A stretch of 64,000 nucleotides of DNA. Origin: Ophiura sarsii. Its lineage: Eukaryota; Echinodermata; Ophiuroidea; Amphilepidida; Ophiuridae. This document shows positions 48,511 to 59,342 of the stretch, piece by piece. The stretch covers positions 26,375,905 to 26,439,904 of the forward strand of contig CM069448.1 in NCBI GenBank assembly GCA_035610835.1, written 5' to 3'. Made by a program: the position numbers and the translations under genes. The notes beneath the pieces are model-generated. The model was given only the letters and a program-made list of their open reading frames with translations, had not been told where the DNA came from and ran no database searches. How positions within the stretch are numbered: position 1 is the stretch's first letter; each line of letters begins with the position of its first letter.

Positions 48511-48763
48511 GGGATCTTGCCCTTTTACAGATAGAGGAAAGCTAGAGGAAAGAGCGGGTAAATCGCGCTCCTTTTTTCTTTATTGTGTATCCCAAGCTTT
48601 CCTCTGTTATAAAATGTCAAAATCAATATACATGTAGGTAAACCATTCAAGTTGAAGTACCCGTTCAGTGAGGTGTTAATCAACGATCCTTTTTCACTCC
48701 TTTTAACAATATAGAAAAAATGAGCGCGCTTTCCCCGCTCTGTCTGTTAAAGGGCAAGAGCCC
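48511..48763. mobile_element. Harbinger-like MITE with TAA duplication
   Basis: GGGATCTTGCCCTTTTACAG at the left is inverted at the right (CTGTTAAAGGGCAAGAGCCC), and further inside GAGCGGG and GCGCGCT words are mirrored, giving imperfect arms of about 50 bp. TAA flanks both ends (48508-48510, 48764-48766), as in PIF/Harbinger elements. There is no coding capacity. Confidence 0.78.
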
Positions 48764-48947
48764 TAAATATATTTTAGACCAATTTATGGCAGGAAACATT
48801 ATTACCGAACACTATGAAACGTATAATTGTGTTACCTTTTGTATTTACTCTAAGGTATTCTGCCTAAAAAGACACGACAATATGTTAATTTTTTTTCTCG
48901 GCCTTAAATTATCCAAAACTAAGATAATGGACATAAAACTATATTAA

Positions 48948-49624
48948 GGGGGGACTTAAGGAAGTTTTTTGTTGATTTTTGTTAGTGCTGTAATTATTGA
49001 ACCATGACTAAAATGTATATAAAAGTATACCTTTTTGGAAAGGAAATGGATCAGAAAATCCAAATTTGGCATCAATTTTGACCAAAAATGTTGATTTTTT
49101 TTGACCCAATTTTTTTGAACAAAGCTAACAAACATAATTTTGAGTTAAAAATGCCCAAATCACTTGATGATGATGTTAAGACACTAATGAAGGGACGATT
49201 CTTTTTTTTAAACCTAATCCAATAATTTTTGAAATTTTGACAAAAAAGTGTTAAAAAAACCAAAAAAACAATTTTTTCACGTTTTTTGGCACTTTTTGGT
49301 CAACATTTTCAAAAATATTAGATTAGGTTTTTAAAAAAAAATCGTCCCTTCATTGTCTTAACATCATTATAAAGTGATTTGGCCATTTTTTTACTCAAAA
49401 TTATTTTTGTTAGCTTTGTTAAAAAAAAATTGGGTCAAAAAAGTGAATTTTGTGATTTTCTCAATAAATCTACTTTTTTGGTCAAAATTGACGCCAAATT
49501 TGAATTCTCTGATCCATTTCCTTTCCAAAAATGTATACTTTTATATGCATTTGATTAATAGTTCGATAATTACAGCACTCACAAAATTCAAAAAATCAAA
49601 TCAAAAACTTCCTTAAGTCCCCCC
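48948..49624. mobile_element. 677-bp snapback element with TTAA duplication
   Basis: The entire element is one imperfect palindrome whose arms meet near 49286. It starts GGGGGGACTTAAGGAAG and ends with the inverse, flanked by TTAA (48944-48947 and 49625-49628). Matched inner pairs include AAAAGTATACCTTTTTGGAA with TTCCAAAAATGTATACTTTT and AATGAAGGGACGATT with AATCGTCCCTTCATT. A TTAA duplication fits piggyBac or Kolobok elements. A transcript would fold into a hairpin with arms of about 340 nt. Confidence 0.9.
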
Positions 49625-49628
49625 TTAA

Positions 49629-50172
49629 ATAGGTAGTTTACCTAATATGTGGCGATTTGTCGAGTTATTTCATGTTATAAACGATGACATAATGCAAAAT
49701 ATTGATGAATTTCACAGCCCATTTAGCGGGGTCACGCTTAAAAATGTGGATGGTTGCAAATCGCGTGAACGACAATTTAAAGCCGCTATGCGTGACCTGG
49801 CGGCTGACTGGTATTTAATCTAGTTTATCCTCTGAAATAATTAAAGCTAAAGGCATACAGCTACCTTTTTCATGGAAATCCCTCTATCTTTGATATTTCC
49901 TTTAAAATAATTCTTTTGTCAAATTAGATTTATAAACATAAAACTAAAATAGCTTGTGATTTACAGAGCAATGCGATGCCTAGAACTGGAACCACCGGTC
50001 ACTCGCGAGCTGAGTTGAAATAGATTAAATACGCTTTTTATAAAAACAACACCATTTTGATACAATTTGCACAATTCAAGGCCACATTTTTGGGATTCAC
50101 ACTGTATATAATAAGACATTCAAATGATAACGATGACGATGATGATGATTTATAATTTTTATTTATTTTTAG
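49629..50172. other. Intron 1, last part
   Basis: Nothing recognised. It ends in the pyrimidine-rich acceptor TTTTATTTATTTTTAG. Confidence 0.4.
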
Positions 50173-50520
50173 AAAACACAGCTTTCGAATGGAGACTCAC
50201 TAATGGCAGCACGAAATATGAGGGCAGATTGGAGGTCCGCATCAATAACAATACGGAATGGGGTTCATTCGATGGGTTGTTCATAGATCACTATTCGTCG
50301 CCTATCATGTGTCGAAATTTCGGATATGGTTTGCCCTTATCATCTGTTATAGGAAAGTTCGGAGCAGGAAACGGGCCATACTATTTTATAAACTTTGGAT
50401 GTTACACGGGGCAAGAAAAATCGTTATTTGAATGCAGCGGTGCCATATTATTTGACTTTGATTCACGCATTGGGAACAGACATAGGAAACCGCATGATCT
50501 GGGTATTGTTTGTCTGCCTG
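50173..50520 (+). CDS. SRCR domain 1 exon (exon 2)
   Basis: A 348-nt phase 1-1 exon between an acceptor TTTTTAG and a donor GTAAGT. It codes for one scavenger-receptor cysteine-rich domain: RLTNGSTKYEGRLEV, then EWGSFDG, PIMCRNFGYG, GAGNGPYYFINFGCYTG, EKSLFECSG and HDLGIVC. The domain keeps four of the usual six to eight cysteines. The one in WGTxC and the one before the final GVxC are absent. NGS and NNT are glycosylation sequons. SRCR domains bind proteins or polyanions outside the cell. A single symmetric exon per domain is the usual layout of group B SRCR modules. Confidence 0.85.
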
Positions 50521-51252
50521 GTAAGTCACGCTATATCTCACTTAAATGCCATAGAGCTATTGTCTATAGAACTATGATTGTTTATATCTGATAAATATTA
50601 TATATACTTGTACATTATACATAAATTAAGTGCTCTACCACATATGGGAGCAATAATGTGCACGATTGTGAGTAAACTTGTATACATTACATATACAATT
50701 TATTCAACTTTACTCACATTGACTTACTTGACTTGACGTAGGTTGGGTAACTTTCCCGAACCACGATGTTTCACCAATCTTTCTTTAAAAAAAGGCATTT
50801 GTGATGCTCCATCAATATAGATGAACGATTCCGAAGCGCAAACGAGAAGATACATAAATACAATAATACAATTTGAAATTAATAAATACATACATGAATT
50901 ACATGCAATTATCTACACACCAGTCAGAAGTCAAGGCATGAAAACACCGTCTATTTTGTTCGGCCCGGCCCGCCAGTAAAGCCAGATTTCAAGAAAACAA
51001 ATAGAAATCGGGTCATTTACAACTCGCGATTGTGACGGATTTTGAAGGGGAAGTCCTATTTATTTAGGATATTATTTCTGATTTAATATTAAAAAAACCT
51101 TTATGCACAAGAAATGATCCTACACTTTATCAAAAATATGTTTATTTGTTATACATTTTTGGACAGGGGTCAGGGCCACGACTTTTCACCTACAGTAAAA
51201 ATATACGCCATTTTTCAACACACAGAGACTAAATCGTTTTTTTCTAACAAAA
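50521..51252. other. Intron 2, first part
   Basis: No gene. GTCAGGGCCACG at 51170 is repeated at 51545 with similar downstream words, a weak direct repeat around the tRNA-like sequence. Confidence 0.4.
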
Positions 51253-51334
51253 GGTATTCAGCAGGATTCGAACCGAGGAGGGGAGAATCCGTTAGATTAC
51301 TAGTCCATAGTCGTAACCGCTCGGCCATAACTAC
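51253..51334 (-). tRNA. tRNA-Ser-like sequence with AGT anticodon, probable pseudogene
   Basis: On the minus strand this 82-nt stretch starts GTAGTTATGGCCGAGCGGTT and contains the A box, a long variable arm and the B box GGTTCGAATCC. The acceptor arms GTAGTTA and TGAATAC pair with one mismatch and one wobble. The body and length match type II tRNA-Ser(AGA), but the loop is CTAGTAA, giving anticodon AGT, and the anticodon stem has a mismatch. TTTT follows directly as a pol III stop. Most likely a tRNA-Ser pseudogene or SINE head; a working tRNA would be odd because AGT normally marks threonine. Confidence 0.5.
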
Positions 51335-52925
51335 TCATTGACGTGTCTATGTGTTCTCTATATAATGAACTAGTGGTAAACTATTGAGTATTCGACGAAA
51401 TTTATATCCAAATTGAATCCAGTTTCTAAATTGTATTTTAAGTGAAAACGGTGTCGCTGCAAGCTAGGTTTGGATTCAATGTAAAGAGCAATAAATTGAT
51501 GATCGTAAAAGGTTATTTATTTAAAGCTTTTAATGAGACAAGAGTCAGGGCCACGGGAAATATACCTTATTTTTTCAGTAATGCAACAAAAATCTTCTTC
51601 AGAAAAAGGCATTTTCAAGCAGAAACGTCCCTGCAAACATGACTTTAGCATATAAATATAATGGATTAATATTTTATTGCTCCCATAGTGAAAATCCCCT
51701 AGTCACATGACGTTGAACCACATTTAAATGCCTTAATGTTGGTGTTGTATAAGGTTGACATTTTGGCATATTGAATTGCACGAGATCGACATCCTCTTTT
51801 CAAGGGAAAACAAAATCGCGTCGTATACAATAGACTAACTCAACGTTGGCATCTGACTGCACACTACTTGAATCATATTTCTTTTTTCGAGCAGTCCTCA
51901 CTCCTCTTTACAGCATCTTGTACATTCTCATAAGTTCATATATATATGATACATTTTAAAGATGATTGTTAATTTGTATCAAAACATAATAATTACCTAA
52001 ATGTATTCATATCCATCCTGACCAGCCTAAAGAAATAACTACGTGGTTCACTATTGTCGTGAGAAAGGTTCTGTCCCAATACAAAATACTGGTCACTCAA
52101 GAATGCATCTCGCGTTGGACACTGGTTTGGGTAGTCAGGAAAAGATCTATGATTATAATCTGAAAAAAAGATTCTGGACTGCACTAGTCTCGTCCGATAC
52201 TGGAACACCCAGTATCGTTCGATACTGGTACAAAGTGTTCCAGGATCGGGCGATAATGAAACACATTTATGTACCAGTATCAATTGAATTTGTCATATTG
52301 TTTAAGTGTGTTGCTTATTGCTGCAAAAAAGATGAAAAAGTAATTCATATTTAAAAGTTATTAAACCTGGTTTTACATTTAATATTCTCGCCCTATATAT
52401 ATGGAATTTGGCTAACAATAATACCAGATTAAGAGCATTCCTTCTTTGTGCCAAACGTAACCATTAAGTTTCCATCTAACATGTCTAATATATAGTTGAA
52501 TTTGTTTCCAGAAACGTGTAATTATATCACATTGGTATAGTTAGTGGAAAATAGTTTCCGAGTTTTGAAATTGCAAACACTGCATTGATCACTGTTTTTT
52601 TAATTTTCATTGTATAGAGCAAATTGTGCCTAGTATGGTATTTATTTTTCTGTACTGGAACCAATGAAGTTTTGCATCCTTTGTAATTTGCATTGGCCGT
52701 TAACATATTTGTTGCCAATCCTTGATTGTGATGAAGATTCACTTTGCCGTTTCATTGGATTTATTATGTATTTTATTGTTTCCTCACCATGCTATATTTA
52801 AGAGAATTATTAAAAAAGAAATTGCAGGAGAACGAATGAATTTGTTACGATTAATAATAATTCAGTATACAACTGAAAATAACAACAAAATCCGATATCT
52901 AAGAACTTTGAAATGCGGTAATTAA
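51335..52925. other. Intron 2, middle part
   Basis: A short palindrome GATACTGGAACACCCAGTATC-like hairpin lies near 52196-52218. No gene is recognised. Confidence 0.4.
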
Positions 52926-53222
52926 GCCATGTCAGTAGTATGACGCACTATACGACACCCGGAAATGATGCGTCACTTTACCGAGGTGCGTCACTTTCTC
53001 ATGTACCATGACGCACCCCTGAGTCACAAAATTGACTGACATTTGCCATACAATGACGGTACCCTTACTTAATTTTTTGACGCACCATTGATTGATTCTG
53101 ACGGACCATGAATGTCTCAAATGACGCACCCCACCGTCATACATCATTGTTGACTGAACTGGATTGCAATTTATATGAAAATACTTTATAAAAAGTGTAA
53201 AATGTTTTCTTCAAGAGTTGCA

Positions 53223-54590
53223 CATATATACATACAATAGGCTTTTATAAAGCGCCATTTCATAAAGATCACAGCGCTACAGATGACAGAACAATACAAA
53301 ATGCATGAAAAATATACACAAAATAACAAAGAACATGAAAACAAAAACAAAGGGACCTGACTGAAGCATGCGATGAACTAATGGGGAAGAGGTGCGATTT
53401 CAGACCCTTCTTAATAACGCTAGAAACCGTTCTGGCACAACGAATGCATGGCGGTAGGGCATTCCATAGCCAAGGAGCAGAATAGCAGAATGTCCTATTG
53501 ACTGCTGACTTCATTGTCCTGTTGTGGATTTTATGTACAACTAGACGAGTGACGTCAGAGGCTGATCGCAACCTTTCACGCGCTGGCGAATACAAAGTAA
53601 GGCACGATGTAAGGTAAGCCGGTCCCAGTCCATTGAAGCACTTGCAAGGGTAAGGCATGATCTTAAAGTAAATACATTCATTAACAGATAGCCAGTGCAG
53701 TTGATGCAAAAGTAGGGATGCGTGGTCTTTTTTGGCTTTACAGAAGATAAGTTTAGCTGCCTAGTTCTGGAGGCGCTGAAGCCGGGCAATCTCCCTTGTA
53801 TTTGAGCCTGCTAAAAGAGCATTCCCATAATCAAATCGTGAAAGAACCAATGATCGAACAATGTGATTGCTAGTCCAGATAGCGACGGATATGTTTAATG
53901 TTACGGAGATGGAAAGCAACACTACGTGATATTGCTGAGATCTGGTCGGCCATTGCCATTTGACTGTCAAAGATCACACCAAGGTTCCTTATATTCTCAG
54001 ATGGCATGATAATCTCAGAACGAATTTGAAGTAAGACTGAAGGCATACGGCGTTTATCATTGTTTATTGTATGGTGAAGTTACAACAAAAAACTCTGTTT
54101 TGTCATTGTTCAATTTGAGCCTGTTTGTCGTCATGATATAATGTTATGTCACTGATACATGAGGTGATGGTGGCGAGAGACCTATAAAATGATTGGATGG
54201 GTCAAAAGTTGTATACACTTTAATGTCATCAGCATACAGGTGGTAAGACAAGCCATGATGTTGGATGATTCTGCCAATTGGTATTGTTACACTGGAAAGA
54301 CAATGGCCCTACAGTAGATCCTTGAGGAATTCCGTAGCATGGGCTTGATTAGCAGAGAGGGAACCGTTAATACTACTGACGCTGGTGGTTATTCCACTTA
54401 GGTATGACCTGAAATATTTTAGAGCTGTTCCTATGTCATGGTTCACAGTGTCAAACGCTGCACTTAGGTCTAAACGCACAAGAAATACGCCTTTCTGGTT
54501 ATGTATTGCGCTCATGATATCGTTTCTAACCTTCAGCAATGCAGTTTCTGTGCTGTGTGCCTAGCGATATTCTGATTGCAATGCAGTGAG
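53223..54590 (-). mobile_element. 5'-truncated LINE (CR1/L2-like), minus strand, frameshifted
   Basis: Pieces in several minus frames follow LINE order: VRLDLSAAFDTVNH (RT palm, 54480s), then HIVRSLVLSRFDYGNALLAG and LQRLQN (about 53850-53765), LHWLSVNECIYFKI (about 53700) and YSAPWLWNALPPCIR (about 53470). Frameshifts and stops separate them. The 3' end on this strand is GGCGCTTTATAAAAGCC plus a TATG-like tail at 53223. It is inactive. Confidence 0.88.
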
Positions 54591-54794
54591 TACCATCTCT
54601 CGGGGTATTCTCAGTATGGGTATTTAAAATGTCATAATGGCGATCGGGTGATTTATGCACGCTATTTTTGCTATGAACACACGGTGAAAGTATTCGAATA
54701 GCACTTCGGGAGTTGCATCATCTAAGTAGTGCTGATAGGCTGTGCACTGTTGGCTGGTAGCTGCCTAAGTGTAGCGATGAAAAGGATTCTGATT

Positions 54795-54890
54795 AAAATT
54801 GGCAGGGATAATAATTGGCCAAAAGCGCTTTGGGACTTTGTTTGCATTGTGGAAAGCGCTATATAAGAACGGTGTATTATTAGTTAGCTA
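54795..54890 (+). mobile_element. LINE 3' tail, plus strand
   Basis: TGGAAAGCGCTATATAAGAA followed by TATTATTAG is a CR1/L2-type terminus facing the opposite way to the LINE at 53223-54590. Confidence 0.55.
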
Positions 54891-55106
54891 TCCTATTTTG
54901 TTCTACGCATGATGACGTATCCTGTGACACACCCAGCATGTAAAGTGACTGACATTGACGGCACCACGGGCCCATTTTTCAATATTGTGACGGGCCAAAG
55001 AGTGCCCATGACGTACCCTACGTCAATAATGTGTTGGTAAATGACTCACACATGAAGCTGACGCCCCTCTCCCGGGAGTCGTATAGTGCGTCGTACAACT
55101 GATGGC

Positions 55107-55674
55107 ATTAGGAAATCGCAAACAAGCATAACTCAAAAATGCAATTTCGTATCACCATATCGTTTGGCTTGCATGTAGAACAGTCTTTGATCTAGTGAAC
55201 TATGAAGGTCGTTTTTTTAAATCACGCTCTAAATATGAATCATAGTGCTACATAACCTGATTGGCCGGTCACCGGTTGCCATATCAATCATAGGAATAAT
55301 CTGGCTCCATAGTTACCTGCGTCATGTCATTCTACTTATACCACCCAAGTATGGTGACACTTGCATTTTTAGTAGTTTTGTTTATTTGGCTTGTTTTAGT
55401 GTTTAGCCGATCAGGTTCTATGTGATACCATGACAACCATATTTGATTCATATTTTGAAGTTTTTCAACAAGGGCTTCAATGTGGTATATAACATCAAGG
55501 TATCCCTTGGAATCATGAGCAGACCGATCTCGAAGTTCCGGGAATCATTGAGCAGATCGATCTCGAAGTTCAGGGCAAAACACGCCCTCCTCTTAATTTG
55601 GGAAATATGGTCTTCCAAGATAGGATTGCTTCTTTGACTAATAATATCCCGTATATCTATTTATTGAACGTTAG
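55107..55674. other. Intron 2, last part
   Basis: Nothing recognised. A repeated CGATCTCGAAGTTC word occurs at 55526 and 55559. It ends in an AT-rich acceptor ATTGAACGTTAG. Confidence 0.4.
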
Positions 55675-56004
55675 AAAATCAAACTCGTCAACTACGTCAA
55701 CGTAACCACAGTGCAATTGTACAGATATCAAATGGCGTCGATGATTGGGGTTACATTTGCCACGGTTATACTTTTGGTTTGGACCGATACGCAAGGGCAA
55801 GTCCAGCTATATGTCGTCAATTAGGCTACATCGATTCTTTGGTAATGGTCAGTATGGCTGTTGATGACGGCGCTGCGAATATTTATCTATCAGAATTAGA
55901 GTGCCTATCGGATACGGTGACCTCCATCAATGACCCAAGCTGCCTTATAGCACCCATTGAGGAACATACGTGCCGTGACAACAGAGTAGTCGGAGTGATA
56001 TGTA
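55675..56004 (+). CDS. SRCR domain 2 exon (exon 3)
   Basis: A 330-nt phase 1-1 exon with acceptor ACGTTAG and donor GTGATA. It encodes an SRCR domain with six cysteines: VQISNGVDDWGYICHG, SPAICRQLGY, YLSELECLSD, NDPSCL, EEHTCRDN and VVGVIC. This is the expected order of the family, and IAPIEEHTC-VVGVIC is the classic C-terminal half. NHS is a sequon. The first codon is completed by the G left by exon 2 and the last by the next exon. The donor is not a perfect consensus; reading on would reach TAA after five more codons, so an isoform ending here is possible. Confidence 0.85.
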
Positions 56005-56764
56005 GTGATAAGTCAAAATAAGATAAATCAAGTGGCCCGACAGAGCAATTTTGAATTTGAGATAATTATGTATACCGGCTAGTTGGTTGTCCCGTTGGTT
56101 GTAAAAAAATGATAATTAAGAAAAGGAGGTATATATATACTCATTCAAGTGGTTATGACATTGAATCTGATCATTGTATGACTAATTGATATAAAGATAT
56201 TTGGGGGAAAAGTACTAGCTACATTTTGAAGGGGTACGTAGTAGTAGTAGTGTTAAAAAACGATATATTTCAGTGCATTTGGAATAACGTAATATTCTGG
56301 ATGGCCAAAATTATATTTTCCTTGTCTACCAGCTCATCCAACCTATTGACTATTGTTTCCATTAATATTTATGACTGAATTACCTAATCCGGTGATTATC
56401 TTTCATCTTCACACCTATTATATATTTTGTGATTACCACTTACATGTGTCAATAACTCTGATAGTGTATTTTTGACCATATTATTTTATAATTAAACTCC
56501 GAGTTACAACAAACCATATAATAAATACGTTTTAAATATTATTTTTAATTATATATACACCAGTCTGATGATTGCCGCCGCCCTGTGTGGCTGGTAGGCA
56601 TGAAACTGCAAGTATACTATGCATACATAATTCATAACAGCTTGTTTTTCAACATACATACATGATGCACACACACACATGGTGATAATGAAAGCAATAA
56701 TCAGTTAAATATACAGCGTATGGCCAGGAAAGGTGAGAAGAATAAATCGAACCGTGATGAACTA
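56005..56764. other. Intron 3, first part
   Basis: No gene or repeat recognised. Confidence 0.4.
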
Positions 56765-57115
56765 GGAATGGCCATAGTATAACAAAAAAAAGTAAGATAA
56801 TATGTCTAACATGTAGTACGTTTAAGGTTAGACGTCTAAGATAACGTCTTACACGTCGAAGATGAGCAAATTCAGTTTACAAATATAATTTATTCCGTAA
56901 TTAGCATAAATTTGTAGGATATCGAAAGTGTCAAAATTGTAAACGGAATAAAGCGAAAATGTTATCTTAGGCGTCTAATATGCATCATAGATGTGTGACC
57001 TTACACGTTCTACGTGTAACCTTACACGTACTACGTGTTACCTTACGCGTACTACATGTACGTCTTACCTTAGACGTTTTATCTTCGAGTTTTGTTTATA
57101 CTATCATGGCCACTC
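56765..57115. mobile_element. Inverted-repeat element with CTTACACGTxxTACGTGTAA repeats
   Basis: GGAATGGCCATAGTATAAC at the left is mirrored by ACTATCATGGCCACTC at the right. Inside the right arm, about three 24-bp units of the form ACCTTACACGTACTACGTGT are themselves palindromic (57000-57070). The left arm carries GGTTAGACGTCTAAGATAA. Remnants of the family occur at 8951-9065 and 24654-24715. Confidence 0.72.
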
Positions 57116-57241
57116 ATAATGAACAAGAACAGCAGGGACGAGGTGAAATTCCCCGATATTCTTGAAATTAAGAATCGTATAATTAAAACAATCCAATATT
57201 CACTACAATTGGTGCCGTCTTTTAAATTATTTACCATACAG

Positions 57242-57375
57242 ATCATGAAATACCACAAGCCTTGAATTATAGTTTACGCTTAGGAAGGAGTAACGATACA
57301 CTCTCCGGCATTATTGAAATTAATATGGCCGACCAGCAACAATGGCTGCCCCTGTGTATGGCTGTTGAGAACCCG
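57242..57375 (+). CDS. SRCR domain 3, N-terminal half (exon 4)
   Basis: A phase 1-0 exon from acceptor TTTACCATACAG to donor GTATGT. It codes for NYSLRLGRSNDTLSG, IIEINMADQQQWLPLC and a short tail: the LRLxxGxxxxxGxxEI...W..LC start of an SRCR domain. It was too short and lacked an ATG, so it was found by reading the frame between the neighbouring exons. The split codon from exon 3 becomes Asn. NDT is a sequon. Group A SRCR domains are typically encoded by two exons, unlike domains 1 and 2 here. Moderate certainty on the acceptor; AAG at about 57259 would be an alternative in the same phase. Confidence 0.7.
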
Positions 57376-57905
57376 GTATGTATTTAATGAGTTGATGTCC
57401 AGAGATCTATGGCACGATATAGAAACACTTTGGAATGGTGCGTGTAATGTCATTTATAAATATATGCAGTTGAGATAAATTAGCAGGCTTTTTAAATAAA
57501 TGTCTTAATACTATAATGAAGAGGCAGTTACAGTACAGATAAATACGTTAGATACAGTGTGAGTCAAAAAGAAATTGATCGTGAGACGTGAAATCATATT
57601 GTTTTCAAAAAAGATCTACCAAATTTGACGCAGCAATGAAGCACATATTCAAAGAGCATATTCCTCCGCTCATGACGAAAAAAATTGAATTGATCCTTGT
57701 TATCATGAGCTATGACTGTTTAGATAAAAGAACCATTTTTACAGATGTCCTCGAGGTTCTAAATCCTATGAAATTATCTGAAGTGAAGATCAAATATTTA
57801 AAACAGTTAGGGGCGAACTAGAGGGGGTGTAGGGTGGCATTTCCCCCCTGCCAGAAGAATTGCCCCCCCCCCCCGATGCCTCCAACTGAAATGACAAACT
57901 CTTTG
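57376..57905. other. Intron 4, first part
   Basis: ACAGTGTGAGTCAAAAAGAA at 57555 resembles CAGGGTGA-type element ends. A 77-codon frame (57588-57821) follows with no known domain. A C run lies at 57865-57878. Confidence 0.4.
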
Positions 57906-58162
57906 TATGCAGTAATGGAAATACCCACGTGACTGTCGACTTAGAGCGGACGATCATGTGTGTCGCAGCTCTATTAATAATTGTGTGTGTACTGATCATA
58001 ACAGAGGTCCGTGGTTCGATTCCCACAAGGAGCACTTTTTCAACTGATTTATTTCCTTTTGTAAAAGTTGGGGTTAGAAATATTTTAAGTCCACAAAGTG
58101 TGTTGTTCCTACTTAGACAACCCCGGGTAGACAGTCATGTGGGTATTTCCATTGCTGCATAT
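57906..58162. mobile_element. Inverted-repeat element with tRNA-like B box, copy 3
   Basis: GCAGTAATGGAAATACCC and GGGTATTTCCATTGCTGC bound the element. GGTTCGATTCCCAC is the B box. Compared with 8522-8890 the tRNA-Val-like A box and anticodon arm are deleted (about 100 bp). It is an independent insertion from the pair in the segmental duplication. Confidence 0.8.
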
Positions 58163-58295
58163 AATACGTACACCTGACGAGCCTTTGGGCGAAACGGGCC
58201 GTAGTGTGACAAGAGATGTAATAAAGGAAATACTTTAATCCTCTTTCCGCCACTGACTTTATACGTACTGTAATTATATACAAAAATAAAAGGCT

Positions 58296-58338
58296 ATGCC
58301 CCCCCCCCCCCCCGCCCCCCCCCCCCCCCCCCCCCCCG
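58296..58338. repeat. Poly-C tract of about 40 bp
   Basis: Almost pure C with one G; a G-quadruplex-capable run on the minus strand. The length is likely imprecise in any assembly. Confidence 0.95.
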
Positions 58339-58711
58339 ATCACAGACCTTCTCCCTCATACCCCATAATGGAAGACCCTATAGTTACGTTACTGGAAACA
58401 GGCATCTGTATTCAAATGAGATTTAAACCCCGGTCAGTAGAATGGTGGGCATAAAATAAATAGTCTACTCTATGGCTACACTGAAACATCCTGTTTTATT
58501 ACTTTTCGTGTTTTATACGAGGAGGAATGCGTGTCGGCCCATTTTCTTTCCTCTTTTTCTCTTGCCATCCTCCCCTTTTTACCTCTCCCACTCACTATAT
58601 GTTGAGACTTGCAGTTTTGCCTTTATTGAAATAAGTAAGTTTGTTTTAGACAGCAATGACATTGTTTCTTTTCCTTTTTGTCTTTATTGCAATGTTTTCA
58701 TTCGACTCCAG

Positions 58712-58961
58712 AATGTAAATAGCATCGCGGAAATTCTATGTAAACAATTATTTGGCGAGGGTTACGTGGATGGCTATTGGCTTGATGCGGTTGATGAAAC
58801 CAAATGGAATATCACCGCCTCGACACCAAGTATGTTAGTCGGTCCGATTGACAACGATCAATTTGTGTATAACCAGGTGTTAATAGCCACACGTGTCGCA
58901 CCCATTACGGGCTCGTGTTTACAATATGGATACCAAGCTCAGCACGTGACATGTACGAGAA
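58712..58961 (+). CDS. SRCR domain 3, C-terminal half (exon 5)
   Basis: A phase 0-1 exon between acceptor TTCATTCGACTCCAG and donor GTAAGT. It encodes NSIAEILCKQLFGEGYVDG, then NQVLIATRVAPITGSCLQYG and QAQHVTC. The first part fits the AxxxCxxLGxG centre of SRCR domains; the domain is divergent and keeps four cysteines with exon 4. Phase 0 at its start pairs with exon 4, and phase 1 at its end pairs with the somatomedin-B exon. NIT is a sequon. The longer open frame from 58472 reads through the pyrimidine-rich tract and is not the likely product. Confidence 0.7.
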
Positions 58962-59342
58962 GTAAGTTAGAAGGTTCAAACTTGAAGACAAAAAGTCTCA
59001 CACTTTTTGAGAAATTATATCTAACTAATATCCAAAGATTCAAAAGATCCAAAGACTTACTCAAATCCGTTGTTATACGACGTGTGAACGCAGTGTCACG
59101 AGTATGTTGGGTTTTTTAGCCTAAATTTGACCACAAATTCTCATAGCATAGGAAGCAGCCAGTGCTGATTTGCCAGTTTCAACCATCCTTTTTTCAGTCT
59201 CACACTTTTTCAAGAAAAATAAGGCAATTGGAGACCTACAAAATGGATATGTGCTGTATTTTTAGATTAACACCCAGTGCTACGGATATCATTCGGTCAA
59301 AAATATGTTGAAGAACTTGTGTTTAGGGTGTTTTTTGGCTTG
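58962..59342. other. Intron 5, first part
   Basis: Nothing recognised. Confidence 0.4.

Larger units (their letters stand above)
52926..55106. mobile_element. TIR element rich in TGACGCA motifs, split by LINEs
   Basis: The left end GCCATGTCAGTAGTATGACG and the inverse of the right end (GCCATCAGTTGTACGACG) match, and both continue with CACTATACGACACCCGG/CACTATACGACTCCCGG. The 230 bp inside the left end and the 200 bp inside the right end carry many copies of TGACGCAC or TGACGGxxC in both orientations. Between them sit a minus-strand LINE (53223-54590) and a plus-strand LINE tail. No transposase is seen. Confidence 0.75.

Noticed and set aside
52043..52354. A 103-codon plus-strand frame in intron 2
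   Set aside because: No SRCR cysteines or motif, no acceptor and donor pair with matching phase.
55732..55824. A 30-codon frame with a signal-peptide-like start (MASMIGVTFATVILLVW) at the SRCR 2 exon
   Set aside because: It overlaps the SRCR domain in another frame, stops at once, and the SRCR frame explains the sequence fully.
58472..59119. A 215-codon open frame starting at 58472
   Set aside because: Its first half translates a pyrimidine-rich intron tract; only 58712-58961 between good splice sites shows domain similarity.
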